64,000 bases of DNA, taken from assembly GCA_016187925.1 (NCBI GenBank), contig JACPIS010000037.1, positions 1 to 64,000 of the forward strand, written 5' to 3'. Below the pieces are notes generated by a model, which saw only the letters and a list, made by a program, of their open reading frames with translations, searched no databases and was not told the origin of the DNA. Of the stretch, positions 18,191 through 27,727 are shown piece by piece (positions within the stretch are counted from its first letter, which is position 1; the number at the start of each line of letters is the position of its first letter). The translations under genes and the position numbers were made by a program. The DNA comes from Opitutia bacterium. GTDB taxonomy: Bacteria; Verrucomicrobiota; Verrucomicrobiia; Opitutales; Opitutaceae.

Positions 18191-19670
18191 GGTTCTCGGC
18201 GGATTGTGCGCCGAGGTCGAGCGTGGCGTAGCGGGCGGCGACGTAGAGGCTGGTCCAGAACGCGATCATCACGGACGGATTGGCGAAGGGGAATTCCACC
18301 CACGCGTAAAGCAGGATGAGCGCGCAGCCCGCGAGAAGGTAGCCGGGCAAGATCGATTCGACCTTGCTCCAGCGGACGAGCCGGAGAGGGAGGGCGCCGA
18401 GCAGCACCAACAACGCCGTGCCCACCGCGCCGACTTCCGCGAACGCCTGCAGCCAGTCGCTGTGCGCTTCGCGATAATAGGGCTGCCCGAACCACACCTC
18501 GACGGCGCGTTGGGAGTTGTAGACGCGGAAGACATCGCCGTAGGTCTCGAGACCCCAGCCAAACCACGGCTTGAGTGATGCCATCCGCCAAGTGTCGCGA
18601 TAGAGCGTGAGGCGGGAGTTGAGCGTGTCCTCGTGCCGGATGCGCGCCAGCTGTTCCGTGGTCAGCCGGGCGCGTTGCTGGATGACATCGCGTCCGAGAT
18701 AGACGATGGCGGCGAGCGCGAGCAGGACGCAGAGGAGGATGCCGGCGACGGGCAGGAGGGCGGATTCGTGATGTTCGCGCCGGCGGCGGATGGTGCGCCA
18801 CAGGAGATGAATGGTCGCGGCGCCCAGCAGCACGCACGTCAAGGCCGTGCTGGAGCGCGACGCGCTGAGCGGCACGGCGACGGCCAGCAGCAAAGTGGCG
18901 AGCGCGCCGGCCGGGACCGGAGAGTGCCACAGGTCGCGGTAGCCGCCGCGGCGCAAGGCATGAAAGAACAGACCGAGGCACGCCGCGGTGTTCAGCACGG
19001 TGAAGGCGCCCCAATGGTTGTGATACACGAAGGTTGAGAAGAAGTGCTCCTGCGGCGACGGGACGAGCCCGAACCACAGGCCCTTTGCGCCCACGAGTTT
19101 TTGAAAGGTGCCGAAGACGGCCAAAACGAGCGCGTTGAGGGCGACGACGAAGAGGACTTGGCGAAGCTTGCGACGGCTGTGCAGGACAAGGAAAGCGTTG
19201 TAGCACGAAAGAACGATGCCGTTGAACTGCCACAGCTCCCGCAGCGTGAGCTCCGGACGCGCCGAGCTCGGCAGCCAGCGGTACGGCGGATCCTGCAGGA
19301 TGAAATACGGCAGGCCGTCGCGGAAGATGGTCTGGAAACTCGGATTCAGGCAGCTCGCCCCGACGCAGAGATCGAACAACACCAGAGGCCAGAGGTCGCG
19401 CAGCGCCCCGAAGCGCGGCGCGGGCCGGTCGTCCGCTCTCCGGGCTTGGGCCACGAAAAACAGCAGGATGCCCAAGGTGCCCCAGATCAGCAGCCAAATC
19501 CGGGCGCCGGGCGATTGGCCACCGAAGGCCCATGAAGTGCCGACGATCAGCGCGCCCAAGTGGGCCAGCACGATGTTCGCCAGAACATCGTCCCGTGAGC
19601 GGGAGCGGTGCCGCGCTTCGCCGGCGGCGCGCGGCCGGGAGGGCATGATGTTTTCACCGGTGTCAGACAT
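18183..19670 (-). CDS. O-antigen ligase-like polytopic membrane protein
   Basis: A 495-residue protein with about ten to twelve hydrophobic segments. A large loop precedes the motif region FGWGLETYGDVFRVYNS (near residue 375) and the YYREAHSDWLQAFAEVGAVG segment, which match the Wzy_C/WaaL ligase family (His in the HSDWLQ motif). The start ATG at 19670 overlaps the upstream GT4 stop by 8 bp; about 96 further upstream codons are open but are antisense-like Pro/Ser-rich noise. Likely transfers or polymerises lipid-linked glycans on the periplasmic side. Confidence 0.85.
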   Translation of the reverse strand: MSDTGENIMPSRPRAAGEARHRSRSRDDVLANIVLAHLGALIVGTSWAFGGQSPGARIWLLIWGTLGILLFFVAQARRADDRPAPRFGALRDLWPLVLFDLCVGASCLNPSFQTIFRDGLPYFILQDPPYRWLPSSARPELTLRELWQFNGIVLSCYNAFLVLHSRRKLRQVLFVVALNALVLAVFGTFQKLVGAKGLWFGLVPSPQEHFFSTFVYHNHWGAFTVLNTAACLGLFFHALRRGGYRDLWHSPVPAGALATLLLAVAVPLSASRSSTALTCVLLGAATIHLLWRTIRRRREHHESALLPVAGILLCVLLALAAIVYLGRDVIQQRARLTTEQLARIRHEDTLNSRLTLYRDTWRMASLKPWFGWGLETYGDVFRVYNSQRAVEVWFGQPYYREAHSDWLQAFAEVGAVGTALLVLLGALPLRLVRWSKVESILPGYLLAGCALILLYAWVEFPFANPSVMIAFWTSLYVAARYATLDLGAQSAENHA

Positions 19671-20787
19671 GACGTACCTGGCGGTAGAAGTCACACAGCA
19701 GGCCGGCGGCGCTTTCCCAGGTGTAATCGCGGGCGATCCAGCTGCGGGCGTTTTTCCCGAGCGCGGCGAGCCGGTCGGCGGGCAGGGCGAGGGCGTCCTC
19801 CAGCGCGCGGGCATAACCGGCCCATGGAACGCACCAACCGGCTTCGTGGGCCGACAGGCCGCTCCACGGAGTCGTCTCGGTGACGAGCGCAGGCACACCG
19901 GCCGCGAGTGCCTCGGCGATGACGAGGCCGAAATTTTCCGAGTGCGAGGGCAGGACAAAAAGCTCGGCCACCGCGTAGGGCGGAGGCAGGCCGGTCGAAT
20001 CGGCGATCACGATTTCGCCGGCCGCGACCTGGTTTGCGGCCCGCTGGGCGAGTTCCGCGACGGAATATTCCTCCGGCAGACCGGCGACCAGCAGCACCCA
20101 GTCGCCACGCGGGGCAGAAGTCCAAAGATCGATCAGTTCGCGCACCCGTTTCTTGCGATGAAAACGCGAGTAGAAGAGTGCGACCCGCCGGCCGGCCAGC
20201 GCCGGGTGCCTGGCCAGCCAGACGGCACGGGCGGAGGCGAGCGCTTCCGGCGTTGGCACCTCGACGCCGTTGGGCGAGACGCACACGGGCTGCTTGAAAC
20301 CCGCCGCGCGGATGTCGTCCGCTTCCGCTTCACTCGTGGCATGCCAACCGGCGGCGTGGTCAAAGGCGCCGGGGTGGATGAAGAGTTCGGCGAACTTCTT
20401 CCGCCAGCTATGATGCTGCAGGGCCCAGCCGCTGAGCATCCCCCGCGGGGAGATGACCAGCGGGACCCCGTGACGATGCGCCGCTTCATGCGCGTAGTGC
20501 AAAGGCAGCAGCCACAGCGCGTGGTGGTGTACGCAGTCGACCGGCTGGGCGAGCAAGTGCCGGCGCAGGCCGGCGGAGCGGCACAGGCGCAGCGGAGCTT
20601 GCCGCGGGAAAATCACCACGCGCGCGCTGTCGGCCCGCGTGTCGGGTTCGGGTTGGCCGGGCTCGATCGTTGCGAGCAATTCGACCGCTTCGCCCCGTTT
20701 CGCTTGCGCGTTGGCCAGGGCGCGCACCGATTTTGATGGTCCTCCGTGGCGCTCTTCAAGACTGGGTACGATGTGGCAGATGCGCAT
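19663..20787 (-). CDS. Glycosyltransferase family 4
   Basis: A 374-residue GT4 enzyme with MRICHIVPSLEERHGGPSKSV at the N-terminus, the HHHALWLLPLHYAHEAAHRH donor-domain entry, and the C-terminal FVLPSHSENFGLVIAEALAAGVP motif (E-x7-E). I chose the ATG at 20787; 21 further upstream codons are open but overlap the acetyltransferase gene. The hexapeptide acetyltransferase just upstream is typical of the WcaF/WcaI type pairing. Confidence 0.88.
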   Translation of the reverse strand: MRICHIVPSLEERHGGPSKSVRALANAQAKRGEAVELLATIEPGQPEPDTRADSARVVIFPRQAPLRLCRSAGLRRHLLAQPVDCVHHHALWLLPLHYAHEAAHRHGVPLVISPRGMLSGWALQHHSWRKKFAELFIHPGAFDHAAGWHATSEAEADDIRAAGFKQPVCVSPNGVEVPTPEALASARAVWLARHPALAGRRVALFYSRFHRKKRVRELIDLWTSAPRGDWVLLVAGLPEEYSVAELAQRAANQVAAGEIVIADSTGLPPPYAVAELFVLPSHSENFGLVIAEALAAGVPALVTETTPWSGLSAHEAGWCVPWAGYARALEDALALPADRLAALGKNARSWIARDYTWESAAGLLCDFYRQVRHV

Positions 20788-20798
20788 TGCGCAGGCGC

Positions 20799-21362
20799 TC
20801 AGACAGGATCGGGCCGGGGTTTGAGCGGTTGGCAGGGATGGCCGGCGCAAATCATCCGCGGCGGCTGATCCTTGACCACGACGGAGCGCGCCCCGACGAC
20901 GCAGAGCGGACCGACCGTCACGCCCGGGCCGACGAACACGTCGGCGCCGAGCCAGGCGTTGGCGCCGATGACGATGGGCTTGGTCACGAGCGGCATGTCC
21001 CAGCGGGTGAAATCGTGCGTGCCCGAACAGAGATGGCAGTGTTGGGAAATGTTGGCTCCGAACTCCAGCCGGATGGGGCCGAGGTTGTAGAGATCGACGT
21101 GCGGCCCGACCATCGAGCGCGGGGCGAGGGACAGGCGCCAGGGAAACGTGACCTTGGCGGTCGGGAAAATCACGACCTGCCCCGGCGCGGGGATGTCGGC
21201 GCCGAACAGCTTGAGCAGCCGGGCGCGAAAACCGTGCAGCGGACGCGGGCTCCAGCGGAAGAGCGTGGATTGGACGAGCAGCCAGAGCCAGCGGCGCAGC
21301 ACCTCGGAGCGCGGGTAGGGCGTCGCGCAGTTGCGACCGAGGTAAGGGGCGTCGGGGTTCAT
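20799..21362 (-). CDS. WcaF-like colanic-acid-type acetyltransferase (left-handed beta-helix)
   Basis: A 187-residue hexapeptide-repeat O-acetyltransferase. After an N-terminal helix (RRWLWLLVQSTLFRWSPRP), irregular I/V/L-G-x4 turns run from residue ~62 (VVIFPTAKVTFPWRLSLAP) to ~170 (VTVGPLCVVGARSVVVKDQ). The catalytic His lies in LCSGTHDFTR. Length and motif order match WcaF-type enzymes that acetylate a sugar in the repeat unit using acetyl-CoA. Confidence 0.9.
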   Translation of the reverse strand: MNPDAPYLGRNCATPYPRSEVLRRWLWLLVQSTLFRWSPRPLHGFRARLLKLFGADIPAPGQVVIFPTAKVTFPWRLSLAPRSMVGPHVDLYNLGPIRLEFGANISQHCHLCSGTHDFTRWDMPLVTKPIVIGANAWLGADVFVGPGVTVGPLCVVGARSVVVKDQPPRMICAGHPCQPLKPRPDPV

Positions 21363-21398
21363 CGGCTCAGTGGTTTATGCGGGCGCGGCAAAGGTTGG

Positions 21399-22565
21399 TC
21401 AACTGCGGGTCAGCGCGGCGAAGTCCGCCAGCAGTGCCTCGGCGAACACCGGAAAATCGTAGCGCCGCACCTCCGCGCGCGCGCGGATCGCGAGTTGCTG
21501 CCGCAGGGCGGCGTCTTGGATCGCGCGGCCGAGCGCCGCGGCGAGGCGGGCCGGGGCGTCCGCAGCCTGATGATCAAACACAAGTCCGTTCTCTCCGTGG
21601 CGCACGAAATCGCGGAAACAGGCGAGATTGGAGACCACGGGCACGGCGCCGGCGGCCATCGCCTCGGCCACGGCCACGCCGAAGGTCTCGCCCTGCTCGG
21701 CGAGGCTGGGATAGCAGAACACATCGAACGCGCGGTAGATCGAGGCCAGCGTCCGCTCGTTGAACTGCGGATCGAGCAAATGAAGCCGCGAGGTCGGGAT
21801 GATGCGGGAAAGTTGCCCGATCAACTGGCTGCGGAATTCCGCCCCGGAGCCGCCCCGCGCGATGTCGGAAGGCCCGCAGAGCACGAAACGCCACGGCGGC
21901 AGGCCGGGTTGCTGCCGGAGCAACGGGAGTGCCGCGGCGAGCAGTTCGAGACCTTTTTCCCGATGCAGGCGGCCGGCAAAGCCGAGCGTGACTTCGCCGG
22001 GCTCGGCAGGGGGAGGCAGGACGTGCGGCGCGGCGGATGGACTGCTGCTGAGCAGCGTCCAGTCGATGGGATAACCCGTGACGCGGACGATCGGGGCGAG
22101 CGTGGGATTCTCCTCGACGACGCGGTCCCGCACGAAGCTGCTCGGAGCCAGCACGCGCGCGAGGCGCGCGTAGCGGCGGTATTGGCCCTTGGGCATGCGG
22201 CCCGGCATGACGACGACGCGCCCCGCCGAAGGTTTGAGCCGCCCCAGCCACATCGGAAGCGTCACGGCGTTGCACACGACGATGTCGGCGGGTGGCAGTG
22301 CGCGAAAGACGCGCCAGCTCCAGAACAGATCGCGGAGAAGATTGTGCCGTACGTCGCGGTGATGGTCATAACCCTTGAGACGAAGGTGGTGGACGCCGTG
22401 CAGGGTTTCGCGGTCAGGGAACGCGTGCCACTGGCGGGATATGCTCGTCACCTCGTGTCCGCGCGCCGCGAACTCGCGACCGAGCGCGAACCAAGTCTTC
22501 TCCGTCGAGCCGCCACTGACCGGTGGCACAGGGAGGAAGAATCCGTTGACGAGGGTGATGCGCAT
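21399..22565 (-). CDS. Glycosyltransferase family 4
   Basis: A 388-residue GT4 enzyme: MRITLVNGFFLPVPPVSGGS, the hinge segment LGFAGRLHREKGLELLAAAL near residue 205, and FCYPSLAEQGETFGVAVAEA near 300 (E-x7-E). The start ATG at 22565 lies 10 bp beyond the preceding stop; a longer open frame reaches into the neighbouring gene but is not needed. Donor sugar unknown. Confidence 0.88.
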   Translation of the reverse strand: MRITLVNGFFLPVPPVSGGSTEKTWFALGREFAARGHEVTSISRQWHAFPDRETLHGVHHLRLKGYDHHRDVRHNLLRDLFWSWRVFRALPPADIVVCNAVTLPMWLGRLKPSAGRVVVMPGRMPKGQYRRYARLARVLAPSSFVRDRVVEENPTLAPIVRVTGYPIDWTLLSSSPSAAPHVLPPPAEPGEVTLGFAGRLHREKGLELLAAALPLLRQQPGLPPWRFVLCGPSDIARGGSGAEFRSQLIGQLSRIIPTSRLHLLDPQFNERTLASIYRAFDVFCYPSLAEQGETFGVAVAEAMAAGAVPVVSNLACFRDFVRHGENGLVFDHQAADAPARLAAALGRAIQDAALRQQLAIRARAEVRRYDFPVFAEALLADFAALTRS

Positions 22566-22575
22566 GGATGACCGG

Positions 22576-23757
22576 TCAGGCGTGGGTTTCGTCGAGACTG
22601 GCAAGCGCCTGCAGCAGACCTTGCGTGGTCTGCTCATATGTGTAGCCGGAGATACGGGCAGCGACATTGCGCTTCAGTTGCGCGGTTTGCTCCGACGACG
22701 TCGACAACGCCTCGCGCAGGGTGCGGGCGAGAGCGACGGGATCATTGGCTGGGAAAACCCAACCGGTTTCGCCCGGCACCACGAGGTCGCGCTGGCAGCC
22801 GACGAGATCGGAGACGAAACACGGCACGCCGAGATGCATCGCTTCGTTCACGGCGAGCCCCCAGGTTTCGTAATGTCCGCGCGAAGGCAGAGCAAAGACA
22901 TCGGCGAGCAGGTAGCGGGCGGGCATCTCCGTCTGGTTGGCGAAGGGCAGGAAGTGAACCAACCGATCCGGGCGCGTGCCGGCCAGGGATTCCAATTCGG
23001 GGCGCAGCGGTCCATCGCCCACAAAGACCAAAGCGTCATCGGTGGTGGCGACTTCGTGAAAAGCCCGGAGCAGCTCGACCGGTTGCTTGCGCTCATGGAA
23101 TTTGCCGGCGAACAGCACGACACGTTTGCCAGTCAGGCCGAGGGATTCGCGCAATTGCGCTGCGGCAGCCTGCGTCGCTGGGTCGAGCGGGTTGAAGCGA
23201 CTGCCGTCCACGGCATGCGGCGCGAAAAACAGACGCTCGTCGGGCACGTGGCAGGCGAGGAAATAATCGCGGTTGGCGGCTCCCACGGTGGCGAAGGCAT
23301 CGAAGCGCGAATAGAGAAACCTCAGTGCCAGTCGCGGCAGCAGATCGAGCTTTCCACGACCGAGCAGGTGCGAGTCGCCGCGGAACACCAGGGGAATGCC
23401 CCGTCGGTACGCCCACCAGAGCGCACGCTGGTGGGAAGGCCAGTTGTAGCCGAAGAGCAGAAGGGCGCTCGGGCGCCAGGCGGCGAGGCGTGCGGTGAGG
23501 GACGGGTTGTTGAGTCCGAGAAAGTGATGGGTGCCCGGATCGCGTGCCACATTGGGAACGAACTCGGAATCGTAGCCGGCGAGCAGGTCGACATCCCATT
23601 GGAAGCTCGTGGCAAATTGTGGATCACGTTGCCGGGCGACGCCGAAATCCCAGAGATAGAAAACGCGAAATTCGAGCGAAGTGCGCGCCCGCAGCCACTG
23701 GAACCACGGACTGTAATATTGTACCGGGTGGGAGAGGATGACGGCGAGGCGGCGCAT
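22576..23757 (-). CDS. Glycosyltransferase family 4
   Basis: A 393-residue GT4 enzyme with MRRLAVILSHPVQYYSPWFQW, a motif typical of transferases that open with a HPVQY loop, the hinge GKRVVLFAGKFHERKQPVEL near residue 210, and LPSRGHYETWGLAVNEAMH near 295. It lies 9 bp downstream of the Wzy-like gene in the operon. Confidence 0.88.
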   Translation of the reverse strand: MRRLAVILSHPVQYYSPWFQWLRARTSLEFRVFYLWDFGVARQRDPQFATSFQWDVDLLAGYDSEFVPNVARDPGTHHFLGLNNPSLTARLAAWRPSALLLFGYNWPSHQRALWWAYRRGIPLVFRGDSHLLGRGKLDLLPRLALRFLYSRFDAFATVGAANRDYFLACHVPDERLFFAPHAVDGSRFNPLDPATQAAAAQLRESLGLTGKRVVLFAGKFHERKQPVELLRAFHEVATTDDALVFVGDGPLRPELESLAGTRPDRLVHFLPFANQTEMPARYLLADVFALPSRGHYETWGLAVNEAMHLGVPCFVSDLVGCQRDLVVPGETGWVFPANDPVALARTLREALSTSSEQTAQLKRNVAARISGYTYEQTTQGLLQALASLDETHA

Positions 23758-23766
23758 GGCTGGGGT

Positions 23767-25218
23767 TTAGCGGCCGAGCAGGGCGCGGATAAGCAGGGGC
23801 GCGCCAAGCACGACGATAACGGCCTGCTCGAGTGACGACACCCAGGCGGCCATGGTCAGCTCGGCGGAGAATGCCCACGCCGTGAGCAGGACCATGAACA
23901 GACCGGCAAAGGAGAACATCGGGCTGAAGGTGGACCAGATCTGCAGTTTCTTCAGCCAGAAGCCCCAGAACAATCCCAGGAGGAAGGCGCCGAACAGACC
24001 GAAGTTGGCGTAAGCCTCCGCCAGAAGCCCGAAGGCGATCGTGGTCGTCGAGGTCGCTTGTTCGTCCTGCAGTCCGTAGTAGATGGCGAGCTCGTAGGTG
24101 GCGATATGCGAGCGCGGCTTTTCCGGCCAGAAGAAGCGCGGAACAAGTTGGGGGATGACGTAGCCGTAGGTCTTGCCGTAAAAATAATCCTGCCGGGCGG
24201 GCGTGTAGTCGATGATGAGGCAGAGGATGTGCATGAGCGAGGTGCGCTCGAGCATCTTCTGGCTGGCCGTCTTGCCTTCGCTGCTGGGTTGGAGACCGTA
24301 TTCGAACCACTCGGCGAAATAGGCCGGCAGTTGGGCGACGGTCGGCTGGGGCAGTTTTTGCTCCCAATATTTTTCACGCATGGGAGTCTTGCCCGTATGC
24401 AGCACCGCGAGAATGGCAAAGGCCGCCGCGAAGACCACCCAAGGGATCCGTTTTCCACCCGAGAGATAGCCGAGCAGGGCGATGCCGATGAGACTGATCG
24501 CACTAATCAGGATGAGACCGATGCACATGACGAGGAGCTGGGGGACCAGGGTGCAGACCAGCACGATCTTTTCCGTCCGAGTGAGTTCACCGCGGCCCCA
24601 GCGCTGTGTGCTGATAAAAGTGCAAAGAATACCTACGCCGTAGAAAACTGCGCGCAGGATGCTTTCCAATTCCCCCGGCACCCAGGAAGTGAACGTACTA
24701 ATCCAGATATAGACGGTCGAACCGATCAGGCCATAGACGATAAATTTCTCCACACCCGTGCTGATCAGCGACTCGCGCCAGAACCGGGTGCGCCCGGGCA
24801 GCCCCCGGACTGATTGGTAGGTGATGATGGCGGTGAGCTGGTAGATGATGACCGCGAGGCAAGCGCGGGTAATGACTTCCGGAGAGTAGCCGGCCAGTTG
24901 CTCGTGCCGGTTGAGCACGGGCATGGCATAGGCGTTGGCGGTGAGAATCAGGACGGTTTCGAAGACCGGGAAACGGCTTCCTCCGTCCCGGGCCCAAAGG
25001 AGCGCGGGGACCGCCGCCAAGGCGAACATGATCAGACCGAGGTAGAGATGGAGAATGTCCCCAACGTCGGCCCGGTACGCGAGGTAGGCGAGGGCTGCCG
25101 CCAGGAGGCCCAGGCCGGTCAGAAACAGCTTGCGGCCGCGCTGCGCGTGAGCGCCGCCCAGTATGGAGTAGTCTACGACGGTTTCGTCCGGTTGCGGTCG
25201 GGGGTTGACGAATTCCAT
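23767..25218 (-). CDS. Wzy-like oligosaccharide repeat-unit polymerase (putative)
   Basis: A 483-residue polytopic membrane protein with about ten to eleven hydrophobic segments, beginning with FLTGLGLLAAALAYLAY at ~31. A large extracytoplasmic loop carries YGKTYGYVIPQLVPRFFWPEKP near residue 350. Such a PRFxWPxKP loop is seen in uncharacterised Wzy-like proteins of exopolysaccharide loci. Sequence conservation among polymerases is low, so the role rests on topology and on its place between glycosyltransferases. Confidence 0.75.
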   Translation of the reverse strand: MEFVNPRPQPDETVVDYSILGGAHAQRGRKLFLTGLGLLAAALAYLAYRADVGDILHLYLGLIMFALAAVPALLWARDGGSRFPVFETVLILTANAYAMPVLNRHEQLAGYSPEVITRACLAVIIYQLTAIITYQSVRGLPGRTRFWRESLISTGVEKFIVYGLIGSTVYIWISTFTSWVPGELESILRAVFYGVGILCTFISTQRWGRGELTRTEKIVLVCTLVPQLLVMCIGLILISAISLIGIALLGYLSGGKRIPWVVFAAAFAILAVLHTGKTPMREKYWEQKLPQPTVAQLPAYFAEWFEYGLQPSSEGKTASQKMLERTSLMHILCLIIDYTPARQDYFYGKTYGYVIPQLVPRFFWPEKPRSHIATYELAIYYGLQDEQATSTTTIAFGLLAEAYANFGLFGAFLLGLFWGFWLKKLQIWSTFSPMFSFAGLFMVLLTAWAFSAELTMAAWVSSLEQAVIVVLGAPLLIRALLGR

Positions 25219-25229
25219 GAGAGGGTGAT

Positions 25230-26513
25230 TTACGCGCAGCTGGCGACGGTGGCAAAAATTTCCAACTGGCGCTCCGCAACTGCACGGGCGCTATAGAGAC
25301 CGGGCGCGGCCACGTTCGGGTCGTACAATTGCCCAGCGGCCAGCGCGCGCAACTCTCCTGCCACCTCGCGCACGCTGGCGGCATCCGGTCCGTCAGCAGG
25401 GAAAGTCACGCAAGCTTGGCCGAGTTGGGCCAGGCGTGCGGTCATCGCGCTGCCCGCCGGCGCGAGCGCCACCACGGGACGGCCGGCAGCGAGCACCGCG
25501 AGGATCTTGGACGGCGTGAACGCCAGTTCGGTTGAGCCAAACAGCAGATTGGCCTCCGCCTCCAGCGTCACCTGCAAGGCGTCAAGATACCGCAGGCGAT
25601 CCGTCCGCTCGTGCACGCAGTCCATCAGGCCATATTTCCCGGCGAGGACAAGCGTGGCAGGGCACCCTTCTGCCGAGGGAGAATAGCTGGTGCCGAAAAA
25701 ATGCGCCGACACGCGCACGCCCTCGCGACGGATCAACGCCATGGCGGCGAACAATGTCTCGACCGCCGGCAGCATGCCCGGGCCGAGCGCGCCGGCAAAG
25801 GCGAGGCGCAGTCCATCAGGGGGCAGCATCGCGGGCCGCTGGGCGAGAGTCGCGCGCAGATGCTGTAGATCGGGATCGGGCGAACCGAAAGGCAGCTCGG
25901 TGCACGGAGTCGTGCACAGCTCTGGATAGCGCGCGCGCAGCGATTCTCCGTAGGCCACCGACACCGTGATCAATTGCGCGGCACCGCGCATCGTCCACCG
26001 CTCGAGCGCGCGGGCGGTCCACTGAGTGACGCGGTATTTCCAGCCACCGGGTGGACGTGGGGCGCCGGGACGTTCGTAATAGTCGCTTACCCAAGGATCC
26101 TGCAGGTCGATGACGTAGGGAACGCCGCAGAGCGCCCGCCAGAGTCGCCCAAGAGGCAGCGTGATGAACATCGTCGTGGAGAAATAGACCACGTCGTGAC
26201 GGCGCGCCGTCAGTAGACGGCAGCCGGTAAGAAACAGGAAAGGCAGCGAGCGCAGCGCGACGTTGTTGACGCCCAGCAATCCGGTCCATCGGCGGGAGAA
26301 ACAATGGGCCCGCACAACACGCACCCCGGACGGCACGGTGGCCTCGAGTTCCGACTCAAGGGGTGCGATGGGAGTAGGATCCGCGACGGTCAGCACGGTC
26401 ACCTCCCAGCCGGCCGTCACAAAATAGGGCAGACTCATCCGCACGCGTTGCATGTCGGGCGCGTTGACCGGCGGAAAGTGCGGACTCACGATCAGCAGGC
26501 GGCGGGTGTTCAT
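25230..26513 (-). CDS. Glycosyltransferase family 4-like
   Basis: A 427-residue GT-B protein: MNTRRLLIVSPHFPPVNAPDMQR at the N-terminus, VIDLQDPWVSDYY near residue 135, and a C-terminal part with TELAFTPSKILAVLAAGRPVVAL. The start ATG at 26513 overlaps the preceding gene's TGA by one base (TGATG). It is diverged from the other GT4 proteins in the locus; donor and acceptor unknown. Confidence 0.82.
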   Translation of the reverse strand: MNTRRLLIVSPHFPPVNAPDMQRVRMSLPYFVTAGWEVTVLTVADPTPIAPLESELEATVPSGVRVVRAHCFSRRWTGLLGVNNVALRSLPFLFLTGCRLLTARRHDVVYFSTTMFITLPLGRLWRALCGVPYVIDLQDPWVSDYYERPGAPRPPGGWKYRVTQWTARALERWTMRGAAQLITVSVAYGESLRARYPELCTTPCTELPFGSPDPDLQHLRATLAQRPAMLPPDGLRLAFAGALGPGMLPAVETLFAAMALIRREGVRVSAHFFGTSYSPSAEGCPATLVLAGKYGLMDCVHERTDRLRYLDALQVTLEAEANLLFGSTELAFTPSKILAVLAAGRPVVALAPAGSAMTARLAQLGQACVTFPADGPDAASVREVAGELRALAAGQLYDPNVAAPGLYSARAVAERQLEIFATVASCA

Positions 26514-27727
26514 CAGGACAGGGCCTGCTCGATCAGACGGAGCAAGATGGGCTGTTCGTGCTCCCAGCAATAATATGATTCCGCCAGTCTGCGTGCCGCG
26601 CGTTGCCGTGCCTGCAGCCGCACCTTGTCGCGCAGCATTTCGTCAAGCGTGGTTGCTGCGGCCGTCGGATCGGATTGGAGAAACACACCAGCCTCGGGCG
26701 AGTGGGCCAGCACCTCGTGTTGCCCCGCTGTGGGGGTGGCGACGATGGCCAGGCCGGCATTGAGATATTGGAGGACCTTGTTTGAGATGGTGAGGTCGCG
26801 GTTGCGATTGGCCGTGTGCTCGAGCGCCAGGCCTATGTCATGCCGGGCGATGAGCGCGGGCAGTGCATCGGGCGGCACGAGGTCGGAGAATTCCAACAAC
26901 GTCTGCCGTGGACCGGTCACCAGGCTGCGCAGCCTGTCACGGTAACCGCTCCGGTCCTCTCCGAGCAGCACGACGCGGGACGGGACAGTCGTCAGATTCC
27001 AGGCGGCCAGAAACTCTTCCAGTCCGCGGCCGGGCCCCAGGGTTTGGGAGAACCAGAAAAACGCGGACGGATCGCCGGGCGGGCCGTGACGCGGGTCGGG
27101 TTGCAGCGGAAAGGCATTGCTGATCACGGTGAGGCGCCGACCTCCGTCGGCCTGCTGAAGCGCTGCGGCTAAAGCTTCCGAGGTTGTAGTCACGTAGGCG
27201 GCACTGCGGAGCAACGCACGTTCCGTGTCGCGCAGTAGGCGCACGGGGCGGCCGGCCCGGTCGGCGGGAGGCAGATCCTCGGAATGCCAGTCCTCGAAAT
27301 CGGCGGCGACTTTCCGGCCCTCCGCGAGCAATTGGGCGGCGACCCAGAGACCGAGTTCGGTGTGGCCGATGACCAAGTCGGCCGGCTGGGGCCGCGCGAT
27401 GGACAGCAATTCCGCTGCGGGACCGATGGTCTCGATTGACGCGCGGTCAAATCGGTGCGCGGCCCAGCGGGCGAACGAGGTTCTCAACCGACGCAGAAGC
27501 ACGCGCACGGGCGACGCGCCCGGCACGTTGGCGACATCGAGCACGATGCGCTGAAAGCGGGCTCGCGCCATGATTTCACGGTCGAAGACCTCGGCAGCGG
27601 GGTGGTTGCGCAAGGTGAGGACGGTAACGGCATGGCCGGCGTCGGCGAGCGTCGAAGCCTCCTTGAGCACGCGCGGATTGCGACTGAGAGCCGCACCACT
27701 GACGATCAGGATGCGCTTGGAATTCAC
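26513..27727 (-). CDS. Glycosyltransferase family 4-like
   Basis: A 404-residue GT-B protein with KRILIVSGAALSRNPRVLKEA at the N-terminus, DFEDWHSEDLPPADRAGRP near residue 140, an FWFSQTLGPGRGLEEFLAAW hinge and a NLTISNKVLQYLNAGLAIVA nucleotide-sugar loop. I prefer the GTG at 27727 because it forms a GTGA overlap with the upstream GT2 stop; an ATG at 27766 is the alternative and would add 13 residues. Confidence 0.8.
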   Translation of the reverse strand: MNSKRILIVSGAALSRNPRVLKEASTLADAGHAVTVLTLRNHPAAEVFDREIMARARFQRIVLDVANVPGASPVRVLLRRLRTSFARWAAHRFDRASIETIGPAAELLSIARPQPADLVIGHTELGLWVAAQLLAEGRKVAADFEDWHSEDLPPADRAGRPVRLLRDTERALLRSAAYVTTTSEALAAALQQADGGRRLTVISNAFPLQPDPRHGPPGDPSAFFWFSQTLGPGRGLEEFLAAWNLTTVPSRVVLLGEDRSGYRDRLRSLVTGPRQTLLEFSDLVPPDALPALIARHDIGLALEHTANRNRDLTISNKVLQYLNAGLAIVATPTAGQHEVLAHSPEAGVFLQSDPTAAATTLDEMLRDKVRLQARQRAARRLAESYYCWEHEQPILLRLIEQALS